Assembly (NCBI GenBank): GCA_020852255.1
Contig: JADZBD010000016.1
Span: forward strand, 248,001 to 312,000
Direction: 5' to 3'
DNA length: 64,000 nucleotides
Source of the DNA: Bacteroidia bacterium
Lineage (GTDB): Bacteria; Bacteroidota; Bacteroidia; JADZBD01
A program made the position numbers and the translations under genes. Shown here in pieces: positions 8,382 to 16,554 of this stretch. Positions within the stretch are counted from its first letter, which is position 1, and each line of letters opens with the position of its first letter. The notes beneath the pieces were generated by a model. It was not told the origin of the DNA and searched no databases. It worked only from the letters and a program-made list of their open reading frames with translations.

Positions 8382-9347
8382 TTAATAGTACTTTTTCCCG
8401 ATGAGGTAATTCCGGACGTAATCTGCAACCCCGTCCTCGAGGGAGTGAAAGGGCAGGTTATACCCGATGCCTCTTAATTTTTCCATTTTTGCTTCCGTAA
8501 AGTATTGATACTTATCACGGATATCTGCAGGCGTATCAATGAATTCAATTTGGGGCTCCTTCCTTACCCCTTTAAAAACATTTCCTACAAGATCCAGAAA
8601 GGTTCGGGCCTTGCCGGAGCCGAGGTTATAAATCGCTGAGTTCTTCCTGTGCTGGAGAAGAAACAAACAAACTGCCGTAACATCCTTCACATAAACAAAG
8701 TCGCGAAGCTGTTCGCCATCCTTGTAGCCTTCTTTATGGGAACGGAATAATCTCACATATCCCCTTTCCTGTATCTGATTGCAGGCATGAAAGATCACGG
8801 AAGCCATCCGGCCTTTATGGTATTCATTGGGGCCATACACATTAAAGAATTTCAACCCAGCCCAAAACGAAGGTGTTCGTTGTTGCTGCAATACCCATTT
8901 ATCAAACTCATTTTTAGAATCTCCGTAAGGATTGAGGGGCTTTAAGGAAGGGATCAGTGAATGGTCATCGGCATATCCAAACTCTCCCGCACCGTACGTA
9001 GCGGCAGAAGAAGCATAAACGAGCGGGATGCCGAATTCTGTGCAGCAATTCCAGACGTCTTTTGAATAATTAAGGTTCAGCTCATCAAACACTGATCTGT
9101 TGAATTCGGTTGTGTCTGTACGGGCGCCAATATGAAATACGAATTGGACAAACCGCTGATTGGTCACCAGCCATTGCAGGAAATCTTTTCGTTCTACTTT
9201 CCGCGAAAAGCTCTTCCCTTCAAGATTTGGGATTTTTGTAAGCGCCGAAAAATCATCTACCAGGATCAGGTCCTTAAAGTTTTTTTCGTTCAAGGCCTGA
9301 ACCAGACAGCTTCCGATGAACCCTGCGGCTCCTGTTACTACGATCAT
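8382..9347 (-). CDS. hldD: ADP-L-glycero-D-manno-heptose 6-epimerase
   Basis: Converts ADP-D-glycero-manno-heptose to the L-form, the last step in making the heptose donor of the LPS inner core. The 321-residue short-chain dehydrogenase-like protein starts MIVVTGAAGFIGSCL with the NADP-binding TGAAGFIG loop, has VDDFS at the end of strand 2, YASSAATYG around residue 115 and the catalytic YGDSK around residue 141, as in HldD/RfaD. A -7 box lies only 4 nt before the ATG, inside the 3' margin of mqnD. No other heptose gene is present in the window. Confidence 0.93.
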   Translation of the reverse strand: MIVVTGAAGFIGSCLVQALNEKNFKDLILVDDFSALTKIPNLEGKSFSRKVERKDFLQWLVTNQRFVQFVFHIGARTDTTEFNRSVFDELNLNYSKDVWNCCTEFGIPLVYASSAATYGAGEFGYADDHSLIPSLKPLNPYGDSKNEFDKWVLQQQRTPSFWAGLKFFNVYGPNEYHKGRMASVIFHACNQIQERGYVRLFRSHKEGYKDGEQLRDFVYVKDVTAVCLFLLQHRKNSAIYNLGSGKARTFLDLVGNVFKGVRKEPQIEFIDTPADIRDKYQYFTEAKMEKLRGIGYNLPFHSLEDGVADYVRNYLIGKKYY

Positions 9348-9351
9348 GGTG

Positions 9352-9359
9352 CAAAGATA
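9352..9359 (-). promoter_or_regulatory. -7 box TATCTTTG 4 nt before hldD
   Basis: The minus strand reads TATCTTTGC then ACC and the ATG at 9347. It is a perfect TAnnTTTG match; initiation a few bases downstream would fall on or next to the start codon. No TTG at the expected -33 distance. Confidence 0.5.
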
Positions 9360-9362
9360 AAT

Positions 9363-10199
9363 CTAACTTAACAAGTAATCCGCCGGAATATCGCGAATCT
9401 GGCCCGACTCTTTGGCTTTGCGAAAAAGGATCTCCACAGCCCTGCGACCGGCTGGTCCGAGATCAATACTATATTCATTAACATACAGCGCAATATGTTG
9501 CTTCATCACATTCTCGTCCATCTCCTGTGCATGTTTTTTTATGAATGGCATGGCACCATCCGGGTCTGAAAATGCTCTTCTCACGCTGCTGCGGATGAGA
9601 TCGTCGATCTTTAAAGCCCATTCCCGGGGGAGTTTCCGTGATACCACTATTCCTCCCAAGGGGATCGGTGCCGCGGTTTCTGTTTCCCACCATTCCCCGA
9701 GATCGATCACCTTTTTTAATCCGCGTTTTTCATAAGTAAACCTGTTTTCATGTATGAGAACTCCCGCATCCACTTCACCCTTTAATACCGCATTTTCGAT
9801 GGATGAAAACAACATGGGTTCCTTGCGCGCCGCGCCGGGAAATCGCAGGCTGAAAAGAAAGTTGGCGGTGGTGAGGCGTCCTGGTATAGCCACCGTTAGA
9901 TTGCCGGCCTGAATTTCACTAACTGTCATTTCCCGCTTCGACACCAGCAATGGTCCGCAACCCGTTCCGAGTGCAGAGCCTGCATTCAGCAGGTAATATT
10001 TCATGGCCAGCTGGGTAAATGCCGCGTAACTCAGCTTTGTAACCATAAGGGAGCCTGCAGCTGCGAGCCGGTTCAGGGTTTCCACATCTTCAATGACCGG
10101 TTCTATCTCGAGACCGGAAAGTTCCAGCTTGCCGTTTACCAGCGCATCAAAAATAAAACAATCGTTGGGGCAGGGTGAGAAACCTAATGTAATCTTCAT
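9363..10199 (-). CDS. mqnD: 1,4-dihydroxy-6-naphthoate synthase (futalosine pathway)
   Basis: Converts cyclic dehypoxanthine futalosine to 1,4-dihydroxy-6-naphthoate in the futalosine menaquinone pathway. The 278-residue protein has the MqnD opening KITLGFSPCPNDCFIFDAL, the VTKLSYAAF segment near residue 55 and GVLIHENRFTYEKRGL near residue 148, all characteristic of this periplasmic-binding-protein-like fold. Its start overlaps the mqnB stop by 4 nt (ATGA), so the two steps are made from one transcript. Confidence 0.95.
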   Translation of the reverse strand: MKITLGFSPCPNDCFIFDALVNGKLELSGLEIEPVIEDVETLNRLAAAGSLMVTKLSYAAFTQLAMKYYLLNAGSALGTGCGPLLVSKREMTVSEIQAGNLTVAIPGRLTTANFLFSLRFPGAARKEPMLFSSIENAVLKGEVDAGVLIHENRFTYEKRGLKKVIDLGEWWETETAAPIPLGGIVVSRKLPREWALKIDDLIRSSVRRAFSDPDGAMPFIKKHAQEMDENVMKQHIALYVNEYSIDLGPAGRRAVEILFRKAKESGQIRDIPADYLLS

Positions 10200-10816
10200 A
10201 AAGCAGAGGTGAGGATTTCCAGAACTTTCTTCTGGAGATTATCAATGGCACTATCCAGTTTCCACGCCTGCCTGTTCCTCCGCTCCACACGATTAGAGAT
10301 GGCGCGAACCTGGGCGCATGGAAGGCGGAAAGCGTTACACACTTTGAAGAAGGCAGCACCTTCCATGCTCTCCACGAAGGGATGGAGCCTTCCGAACACT
10401 TTATCAATACTGAGCTCATTCCCATGCACCGTGTTTACAGTAATCCCGGTAACGCGGGGAAGTTTATCCAGCACCGGATTACTGAATTCCTGTAAAGGCT
10501 GAACGGCAGCCTCTCCCAATCCCATTTCGTCCAGACTCAAAAACTGCTCTCCGTCTTCCGCACCCAGCTCTGAAAAATTATCTTTCACCACATTAACCAC
10601 ATCCCCCACCCGGATGTCACTGAAGAAACTGCCCGCAACACCCACATTCAATGCGGCATCGAAAGTGGAAAGAGAAAGCATCCTCGTCAGTTCCATTGCC
10701 ATGGCAGTCATCCCCACTCCGGTTTCGAGGAAAACCACGTTTTTTTTCAGCGTCTGTACCGTCGTCGGCAGCGAAGATACCTCCGCAGGAGTGGCAGTAA
10801 CGATCAGAATCCTCAT
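10196..10816 (-). CDS. mqnB: Futalosine hydrolase
   Basis: A nucleosidase that releases hypoxanthine from futalosine to give dehypoxanthine futalosine. The 206-residue product has the nucleoside phosphorylase/MTAN fold: MRILIVTATPAEV at the N-terminus, ETGVGMTAMAMEL, ALNVGVAGSF around residue 62 and the late SMEGAAFFKVC motif that binds ribose and base. It sits directly upstream of mqnD. A -7 box is 4 nt before the ATG. Confidence 0.93.
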   Translation of the reverse strand: MRILIVTATPAEVSSLPTTVQTLKKNVVFLETGVGMTAMAMELTRMLSLSTFDAALNVGVAGSFFSDIRVGDVVNVVKDNFSELGAEDGEQFLSLDEMGLGEAAVQPLQEFSNPVLDKLPRVTGITVNTVHGNELSIDKVFGRLHPFVESMEGAAFFKVCNAFRLPCAQVRAISNRVERRNRQAWKLDSAIDNLQKKVLEILTSAL

Positions 10817-10820
10817 GCTT

Positions 10821-10828
10821 CAAATGTA
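10821..10828 (-). promoter_or_regulatory. -7 box TACATTTG 4 nt before mqnB
   Basis: Minus-strand TACATTTG ends 4 nt before the mqnB ATG at 10816. With the opposing box at 10842 it packs two divergent promoters into a 40-bp gap. Confidence 0.45.
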
Positions 10829-10841
10829 ACCCAAAACCTAT

Positions 10842-10849
10842 TACCTTTA
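10842..10849 (+). promoter_or_regulatory. -7-like box TACCTTTA 7 nt before queD
   Basis: TACCTTTA, a one-base variant of TAnnTTTG, ends 7 nt before the ATG at 10857. The same TACCTTTA octamer stands before the thiolase, TonB-receptor and propeller-lipoprotein genes. Confidence 0.45.
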
Positions 10850-10856
10850 CTTTCCC

Positions 10857-11270
10857 ATGGTTTATTTGACCCGGCGAGAAACCTTTAACGCAGCGCACAG
10901 ACTGTACCGGCCCGAATGGAGTGCGGAGCAAAATGACGCTGCCTTCGGCAAATGCGCAAACCCGAACTGGCACGGACACAATTACATCCTGCATGTCACT
11001 GTCAAGGGGGAAATAGACCCCGGAACAGGATACTTCATTAACCTGAAGGATCTGAGCCAGCTGATCCGGACGGAAGTCATTGAAAAGCTGGATCATAAGA
11101 ACATTAACCTGGAGGTGGATTTCATGAAAGGGAAAATGGCCTCCGCTGAAGTGCTGGCCGTTTCCATCTGGGAGGTATTGGATGCGCCTGTCAGAAACCG
11201 GGGAGGATTGCTTCACTCTGTCCGCATCCAGGAGACAGAAAACAACAGTGTTGAATATTTTGGCAGATGA
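10857..11270 (+). CDS. queD: 6-carboxytetrahydropterin synthase / 6-pyruvoyl-tetrahydropterin synthase family
   Basis: The 137-residue T-fold enzyme converts dihydroneopterin triphosphate to a tetrahydropterin, most likely 6-carboxytetrahydropterin on the queuosine route. Visible residues are the zinc histidines in FNAAHRL and WHGHNY, the nearby Cys of FGKCANPN, and the [11 protein letters not shown] segment, which follows a family pattern. It overlaps folE by 4 nt (ATGA), pairing it with the enzyme that makes its substrate. A biopterin-type PTPS activity cannot be excluded from sequence alone. Confidence 0.88.
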   Translation: MVYLTRRETFNAAHRLYRPEWSAEQNDAAFGKCANPNWHGHNYILHVTVKGEIDPGTGYFINLKDLSQLIRTEVIEKLDHKNINLEVDFMKGKMASAEVLAVSIWEVLDAPVRNRGGLLHSVRIQETENNSVEYFGR

Positions 11271-11854
11271 GTAAGAAAAAAACTGAAAAGAACAGCACAG
11301 TCTCGCTGGCGAGGCACTATGAAGATGTTCTCCGGCTGATCGGAGAGGATCCGAAACGGGAAGGACTGGTAAAAACACCCGAGCGAGTGGCTAAAGCACT
11401 GCAATTTCTCACACAGGGATACCAGCAAAATCCCAAGGATATCCTGCGCTCTGCCCTTTTTAAAGATCCTTATCAGCAAATGGTACTTGTGAAGGATATA
11501 GAGCTTTATTCCCTGTGCGAGCATCACTTGCTTCCCTTCATTGGTAAGGTGCATGTGGCCTATATTCCGAATGGAACGATTGTTGGGCTCAGCAAGATTC
11601 CCCGTGTGGTAGAGGCTTTTGCACGCAGGCTTCAGGTGCAGGAGCGCTTGACTTACGAGATCCGCGATAGTCTTCATGAAACCCTGCGCCCCCTGGGGGT
11701 GGCTGTGGTCATAGAGGCGGCCCACCTTTGCATGCAGATGCGAGGGGTTCAGAAACAAAACTCGGTAACCACCACTTCTGCGTTTACAGGACAGTTTCTT
11801 GAAGACGCTACACGGAAGGAATTTATTTCATTGATAGCACATAAACTACACTGA
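11267..11854 (+). CDS. folE: GTP cyclohydrolase I
   Basis: Opens GTP to dihydroneopterin triphosphate, feeding folate and queuosine synthesis. The 195-residue protein has the family motifs [19 protein letters not shown], the zinc-binding [18 protein letters not shown] and the second zinc Cys in AHLCMQMRG, followed by TTSAFTGQF. Start overlaps queD; fabD begins 1 nt after its stop, so queD-folE-fabD form one transcription unit. Confidence 0.96.
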   Translation: MSKKKTEKNSTVSLARHYEDVLRLIGEDPKREGLVKTPERVAKALQFLTQGYQQNPKDILRSALFKDPYQQMVLVKDIELYSLCEHHLLPFIGKVHVAYIPNGTIVGLSKIPRVVEAFARRLQVQERLTYEIRDSLHETLRPLGVAVVIEAAHLCMQMRGVQKQNSVTTTSAFTGQFLEDATRKEFISLIAHKLH

Positions 11855-11855
11855 T

Positions 11856-12743
11856 ATGCATGAATATATTTTTCCGGGGCAGGGATCCCAGTTTCCAGGC
11901 ATGGGCAAAGAACTATATGACGGCTCGGCACAGGCACGCGAGTTATTCGAGAAAGCTAATTCCCTGTTGGGATTTCGTATCACGGATAGTATGTTTGCCG
12001 GCACGGAGGAGGAATTGCGGCAAACGAGAGTAACGCAGCCCGCTATTTTTTTACATTCAGTGATTTTGGCACAAACACTCGGAGCATCGTTTCAGCCAAA
12101 GATGGTGGCAGGGCATTCGCTGGGAGAGTTTTCTGCACTGGTAGGTAACAGTACGCTGACCTTCGATGATGCACTGATGCTGGTTTCTAAGCGCGCCCTT
12201 GCCATGCAGAAAGCATGCGAGATGAATCCCGGCACGATGGCAGCCATACTGAATCTGGAAGATTCAGCAGTGGAAGAAATCTGTGCCGCCGTGAGCAAAG
12301 AAACCGGAGAAGCGGTAGTGGCTGCCAATTATAATTGTCCGGGGCAACTGGTTATCTCCGGTTCCGTGAAAGCGGTAACCGTGGCCTGTGAGAGAATGAA
12401 AGCGGCGGGAGCAAAACGTGCACTTTTGCTGCCGGTGGGGGGAGCCTTTCATTCACCATTGATGGAACCTGCGAAGATTGAGCTGGAAGCAGCCATACTC
12501 AACACACGGTTTTCGCATCCGGTGTGTCCGGTGTACCAGAACGTAACGGCCGCTCCTGTATCAGATCCGGAACAGATCAAGAAGAACCTGGTAGCTCAGC
12601 TCACGGCTCCGATACGATGGACACAGTCAGTAAGAGCCATGCTGACGGACGGAGCCTCTAAATTTACGGAAGTAGGTCCCGGCAAAGTACTTCAGGGCCT
12701 TGTGAAAAAAGTGAATAAAGATGTGGAAGCACTCAGCGCTTAG
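11856..12743 (+). CDS. fabD: Malonyl-CoA:ACP transacylase
   Basis: Loads malonyl groups onto acyl carrier protein for fatty acid synthesis. The 295-residue protein starts HEYIFPGQGSQFPGMGK, has the nucleophile elbow GHSLGEFSAL (Ser about residue 86), the Arg of SKRALAMQ that contacts the malonyl carboxylate, and the catalytic His in GGAFHSPLM near residue 195. Length is normal. It overlaps the stop codon of the convergent lipoprotein gene by 4 bases (TTAG). Confidence 0.96.
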   Translation: MHEYIFPGQGSQFPGMGKELYDGSAQARELFEKANSLLGFRITDSMFAGTEEELRQTRVTQPAIFLHSVILAQTLGASFQPKMVAGHSLGEFSALVGNSTLTFDDALMLVSKRALAMQKACEMNPGTMAAILNLEDSAVEEICAAVSKETGEAVVAANYNCPGQLVISGSVKAVTVACERMKAAGAKRALLLPVGGAFHSPLMEPAKIELEAAILNTRFSHPVCPVYQNVTAAPVSDPEQIKKNLVAQLTAPIRWTQSVRAMLTDGASKFTEVGPGKVLQGLVKKVNKDVEALSA

Positions 12744-13588
12744 CCGGCCACATACTTATTACGAAGACTGCTGATTTTTTCCCCGATCTGGCGAACTTCC
12801 TGCTGACTCACCTCACCTTTAACGGCCAGATTGTCGTAGACTGCTTTCACGCTCTGTAGATCGGATATCAATCCTGTGAAGAACTCATCCGATTTAAATT
12901 CTCCCAGCAAACTAATCAGCTGTTCAAGGTGATGTTTTTGTTCCCAGATTTTGGAATAGAGCAGTTTATTGGCATCGTCACGGGGAACATCCCCGAGTGT
13001 ACGAACGGAGGTATAGAGGCCTTCTATCCAGCCTCCCACAACCACGAGCGTAGCGAGACCGATACGCTCATTAGACTTCAGTGTTTTGTCGATTTCCGCA
13101 TAGGAGTCAAACACCAGTTTTTCCAGTGAATCCTTATTTGTTTTATACTGCTCGTAGGTTGTAAGTGCGCGCTGATCAAAAGCAATGGGAATACTGAGAT
13201 CATCAGCCAGCTTCTTTGCTGCTTTAAGATAAGCGGCCACGTCCATATATTGTTCAAAGGTGATAACATAGGCTACGTCTGCACCGTAAATTCCCAGATT
13301 GATGGCTTTTTGATTATTCTGGTTGTACTTTTCTGCCAGTGCCGCATCATTCAATGCAGTGCGTTTGAAATCAGCGCCTGTCTGCGGGAGTTCACTAAGA
13401 ATATCGAAGGGAATAGGGATGTTGGAGATCGTTAGGTCGTACTTGAACTGCACCTGCTCATCGGCGGTGTTTTTGACCGAATCAAAATTAATCGTTTGGT
13501 TGGTCCTTTCGCTGTTGTCGGTAGTTCCTCCGCATCCAAATATGACCAACGAGAGGGATACCATGGTAATTGGCAGAATAGGGCGCAT
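12740..13588 (-). CDS. Predicted lipoprotein, SNER/GGWxEGLY family, copy 1
   Basis: A 282-residue protein with a lipoprotein signal (SLVIFGC, Cys about residue 19). The mature part is helical. It shares a clear motif with the product at 46958-47794: SNERIGLATLVVVGGWIEGLY here and SNER...LMVLGGWVEGLY there, and both have similar length, an N-terminal acidic linker, an IxxFDQ segment and a C-terminal basic helix. They are paralogs of an unnamed family of unknown function. It has the best-matched promoter in the window, upstream at 13608-13639. Confidence 0.8.
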   Translation of the reverse strand: MRPILPITMVSLSLVIFGCGGTTDNSERTNQTINFDSVKNTADEQVQFKYDLTISNIPIPFDILSELPQTGADFKRTALNDAALAEKYNQNNQKAINLGIYGADVAYVITFEQYMDVAAYLKAAKKLADDLSIPIAFDQRALTTYEQYKTNKDSLEKLVFDSYAEIDKTLKSNERIGLATLVVVGGWIEGLYTSVRTLGDVPRDDANKLLYSKIWEQKHHLEQLISLLGEFKSDEFFTGLISDLQSVKAVYDNLAVKGEVSQQEVRQIGEKISSLRNKYVAG

Positions 13589-13607
13589 GACAATTTGTTT
13601 AGATATG

Positions 13608-13639
13608 CAAAGCTAATAGAAATCGGTCTTCAGGCAAAA
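13608..13639 (-). promoter_or_regulatory. Promoter TTTTG-N19-TAGCTTTG
   Basis: On the minus strand TTTTG (13635-13639) is followed after 19 nt by TAGCTTTG (13608-13615), both elements matching the Bacteroidota consensus. It drives the lipoprotein gene starting at 13588, leaving a short leader, and overlaps the 3' end of the M42 peptidase gene. Confidence 0.75.
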
Positions 13640-14733
13640 TAGGAGAAATTATGATTCTTCCGGATATTTTTAAGGCTTTCAACGATAAGACGGATCACAT
13701 TTTCCACATCCTGCCTGTGGACGGATTCCACGGTGGTGTGCATGTAACGCAAAGGTAAAGAGATCAGGGCTGAAACGACCCCGCCCCCGATAAATGCGAA
13801 GGCATCCGTATCCGTACCGGTGGCTCTGGAAACAGCTTCCCGCTGAAAGGGAATACTTTTTTTCTCTGCTGTATGAATAATGAGATCCAGGAGTTTATTG
13901 TGCACCGCTGGGCCGTAGGTCAGAACCGGTCCCTTGCCGCAGGCTACATCGCCCTGAGCCACCTTATTCATCATCGGAGTGGTGGTATCGTGACAAACAT
14001 CGGTGATAATAGCCACATCCGGCTTGATCCGTTTTACAATCATTTCAGCGCCACGCAATCCCACTTCTTCCTGCACTGAATTAGTAATATATAGTCCGAA
14101 AGGCAACTTTACTTTGCTTTCCTTCAGCAAGCGGGCAACCTCCGCAATCATAAAACCACCGATCCGGTTATCGAGGGCACGGCCGGTGTAGTAGCGGTCG
14201 TTCAGGGTGATCAGTTCATCTTCATACGTACACACGCAGCCCACATGAACTCCCATTTCCTCTACCTCCTTGTCAGACGCGGCGCCAACATCAAGAAAAA
14301 TATTCCTCAGTGAGGGAACTTCTTCCTTACCGGGTTCCCTGACGTGAATGGCAGGCCAACCGAAAACGGCCTTCACTATGCCGCCTTTGGTATGAATATT
14401 CACTCGCTTGGAGGGGGCGATCTGGTGATCAGAACCACCATTGCGGCGCAGGTAAATGAATCCGTCTTTGGTAATGTAATGAACGAACCAGGATATCTCG
14501 TCACAATGTGCTTCAATCACTACTTTAAATGTCGCCTTAGGATTAATTACGGCAACCGCGGTACCGTAATTGTCGGTAAATATCTCGTCTGTCCACGGAC
14601 GGATATAATTCATCCACATTTTCTGTCCTTCCCATTCAAAACCCGTGGGAGAGGCATTGTTAAGATACTTTTTCATGAACAAGTGGGAGGACGGCTTAAG
14701 AATGCTTTTCGGGGTCTTGGTCTTCTTCGGCAT
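13630..14733 (-). CDS. M42 family metallopeptidase
   Basis: A 367-residue dinuclear zinc aminopeptidase of the M42 family. Metal ligands and catalytic residues are visible in order: IEAHCDEI (His, Asp), GRALDNRIGG (bridging Asp), VQEEVGLRGAE (catalytic and ligand Glu), ITDVCHDT (Asp) and YMHTTVESVH (His). No signal peptide, so it is cytoplasmic. The N-terminal KKTKTPKSILKPSS is basic and disordered-looking. Natural substrates are not predictable. A -7 box TACATTTG lies 19 nt upstream. Confidence 0.9.
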   Translation of the reverse strand: MPKKTKTPKSILKPSSHLFMKKYLNNASPTGFEWEGQKMWMNYIRPWTDEIFTDNYGTAVAVINPKATFKVVIEAHCDEISWFVHYITKDGFIYLRRNGGSDHQIAPSKRVNIHTKGGIVKAVFGWPAIHVREPGKEEVPSLRNIFLDVGAASDKEVEEMGVHVGCVCTYEDELITLNDRYYTGRALDNRIGGFMIAEVARLLKESKVKLPFGLYITNSVQEEVGLRGAEMIVKRIKPDVAIITDVCHDTTTPMMNKVAQGDVACGKGPVLTYGPAVHNKLLDLIIHTAEKKSIPFQREAVSRATGTDTDAFAFIGGGVVSALISLPLRYMHTTVESVHRQDVENVIRLIVESLKNIRKNHNFSYFA

Positions 14734-14752
14734 GGCTTTTGTTTTAAGGTAG

Positions 14753-14760
14753 CAAATGTA
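14753..14760 (-). promoter_or_regulatory. -7 box TACATTTG before the M42 peptidase
   Basis: Minus-strand TACATTTG stands 19 nt before the ATG at 14733. The rest of the 190-bp divergent gap (to 14923) holds AT-rich stretches but no second box I can assign with confidence to the plus-strand gene. Confidence 0.45.
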
Positions 14761-14923
14761 CGCTTTTGAGCTATTCGGGAACAGGGAATTTGACTGGCGG
14801 AAATTACTGGTTCATAGTAGATTACAAACACTTTGTCGAATGACCGCAGGTTACTATTTTGTTCAAAAGATTATTTCGGTTCCGGGTAGGAATTTGCTTT
14901 TTTTGAACCTCTAAAATCAGACC

Positions 14924-15364
14924 ATGAAATCATTGCATTTACTTTTACTGAGCCTGCTGTTTACCGGTGGTGGTATGCTGGCCCAAACAGCCAAGAAGGG
15001 CGGTCCTTTGGACGGGAAAATTTACATTATTGAAATTTTTCTTGACGGAAAAGAAAAGAAATGGCATGATGATGATTTGAAATTTATGGCCGGCAGCAAG
15101 CTGAAATCGGTGCTTTTTGCCGACTGGAATTTTTCGGCCAACCTCTATGAAGGAACCGTGATTGATTCGACTTCTGAAAAAAAGGTCATTGTGTTCAGCT
15201 GTGAGACCAAGAAAAACGACAAAGGGGAGATTATGATCTGGAGCGGAACAGTGACCGGAAAGGAAATCGAGGGAACCATTGAACTCCAGAACTCCAGCGG
15301 TAAAACCAAAAAATCCTTCACCTTTACCGGCTCCGAGAAGGAGAAGAAACAGGTGAAAAAATAG
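14924..15364 (+). CDS. Small secreted protein of unknown function
   Basis: A 146-residue protein with a signal peptide ending GGMLAQ. The mature 125 residues are beta-strand rich and strongly basic toward the C-terminus (KEKKQVKK). Repeated strand-turn units (FLDGKEKKWHDDD, VIVFSCETKKND, MIWSGTVTGKEIEGTIEL) suggest a compact lipocalin-like or similar small beta domain, not assigned. It is followed by an intrinsic terminator, so it is transcribed alone or ends its unit. Confidence 0.75.
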   Translation: MKSLHLLLLSLLFTGGGMLAQTAKKGGPLDGKIYIIEIFLDGKEKKWHDDDLKFMAGSKLKSVLFADWNFSANLYEGTVIDSTSEKKVIVFSCETKKNDKGEIMIWSGTVTGKEIEGTIELQNSSGKTKKSFTFTGSEKEKKQVKK

Positions 15365-15373
15365 ACTGAAAAG

Positions 15374-15407
15374 CCCCGGGAGCCGATAGGAGATACCGGG
15401 GTTTTTT
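15374..15407 (+). terminator. Intrinsic terminator
   Basis: CCCCGG (15374-15379) pairs with CCGGGG (15396-15401), followed by six T residues (15402-15407), 10 bases after the stop of the small secreted protein. Confidence 0.75.
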
Positions 15408-15459
15408 ATTTGGGAAAAGCCTTCCCAAATTGTACCTTAGTGCCCTTTGCCCCCATTCC

Positions 15460-16491
15460 ATGAAAAAGATCTTACTTCTACTCCTGTTTCCGGCCGGTCT
15501 GTGTGCCCAGGACACCGTGAAGGTGAACACCATTCCTAACCAGGATGCTGAAAAATATTACAATGAAGGCATTTCGGCTTATGCCAGCAGGAATTACGAG
15601 AGCGCTATTCAGAGCTTCTCTCAGGCCATTCAGCTCAAAGCCGATTTTGAAAAGGCCTGGTATAACCGCGGTATATGTTATTTTGAACTGAAAAACTATG
15701 CACTCTGTATTTCGGACGAGACCAAAACAATTGAGTTAAACCCGAAAAACGACATGGCATTTTACTACCGGGCGCAGTGCCTGTATGCTATGGGTAAAAA
15801 GACCGATGCGGTGAATGATTACACCAAGGCCATTTTGGTTAATCCTTCCTATGCTCAAGCTTTTTATTACCGGGGCGGGATCAAATTTGAACTGGGAGAT
15901 TACAAGGGCGCTATCGAAGATTTTGACAATGCCATTATGAGCAAGCCGGATTATGCTTATGCATTCAACGACCGCGGTTCGGCCAAACGGATGCTGGATG
16001 ATCTGGACGGTGCGATTGCCGATTACCGTAAAGCCATTTCTCTGGACGCCAAACTGGCATTTGTGCATAATAACCTGGGCAGTGTGCTGCGAAAAAAAGG
16101 CGACCACAAAGGCGCTATTGATGCTTATACCCAAAGCATACAGATTAAGCCGGATGCCCAAACCTTCAACAACAGGGGCAGCGCAAAATATGATGACGGC
16201 GACTATGCCGGTGCCATCAAGGATTATTCCGAAGCCATCAAGATGAAGTACGATTATGTGTACGCCTACAACAACCGTGCGGGTGCCAGGATAAAGATGA
16301 AGGATTACAAAGGAGCTATTAATGATTGTGACTTTGCCATTAAACTGAATCCACAATACAGCGACGCTTATGTGAATCGTGGGATCGCAAAAGAAATGCT
16401 TCGTGATAAAACCGCCTGCGATGATTGGAAAAAAGCGGTAAGTCTTGGCAACGAAACGGCAAAAAATTACACCGGAGATTGCAAGAAATAG
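15460..16491 (+). CDS. Secreted TPR-repeat protein
   Basis: A 343-residue protein from the ATG at 15460 (MKKILLLLLFPAGLCAQ signal peptide); an in-frame ATG at 15430 would place ten extra residues in front. Residues 30-335 consist of about nine tandem tetratricopeptide repeats with the pattern AWYNRGICYFELKNYALC, AFYYRAQCLYAMGKKTDAVNDY and so on. TPR arrays form superhelical protein-binding scaffolds; the signal places this one in the periplasm or at the outer membrane. It precedes the PorE-like gene at 16555 by 63 bases, suggesting a shared envelope function. Confidence 0.88.
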   Translation: MKKILLLLLFPAGLCAQDTVKVNTIPNQDAEKYYNEGISAYASRNYESAIQSFSQAIQLKADFEKAWYNRGICYFELKNYALCISDETKTIELNPKNDMAFYYRAQCLYAMGKKTDAVNDYTKAILVNPSYAQAFYYRGGIKFELGDYKGAIEDFDNAIMSKPDYAYAFNDRGSAKRMLDDLDGAIADYRKAISLDAKLAFVHNNLGSVLRKKGDHKGAIDAYTQSIQIKPDAQTFNNRGSAKYDDGDYAGAIKDYSEAIKMKYDYVYAYNNRAGARIKMKDYKGAINDCDFAIKLNPQYSDAYVNRGIAKEMLRDKTACDDWKKAVSLGNETAKNYTGDCKK

Positions 16492-16554
16492 GCAGAGCGG
16501 CCATTGGACAAGCAAGCAGGGTTGCGTGAAAAAACTAATGATTAAAATATAGCC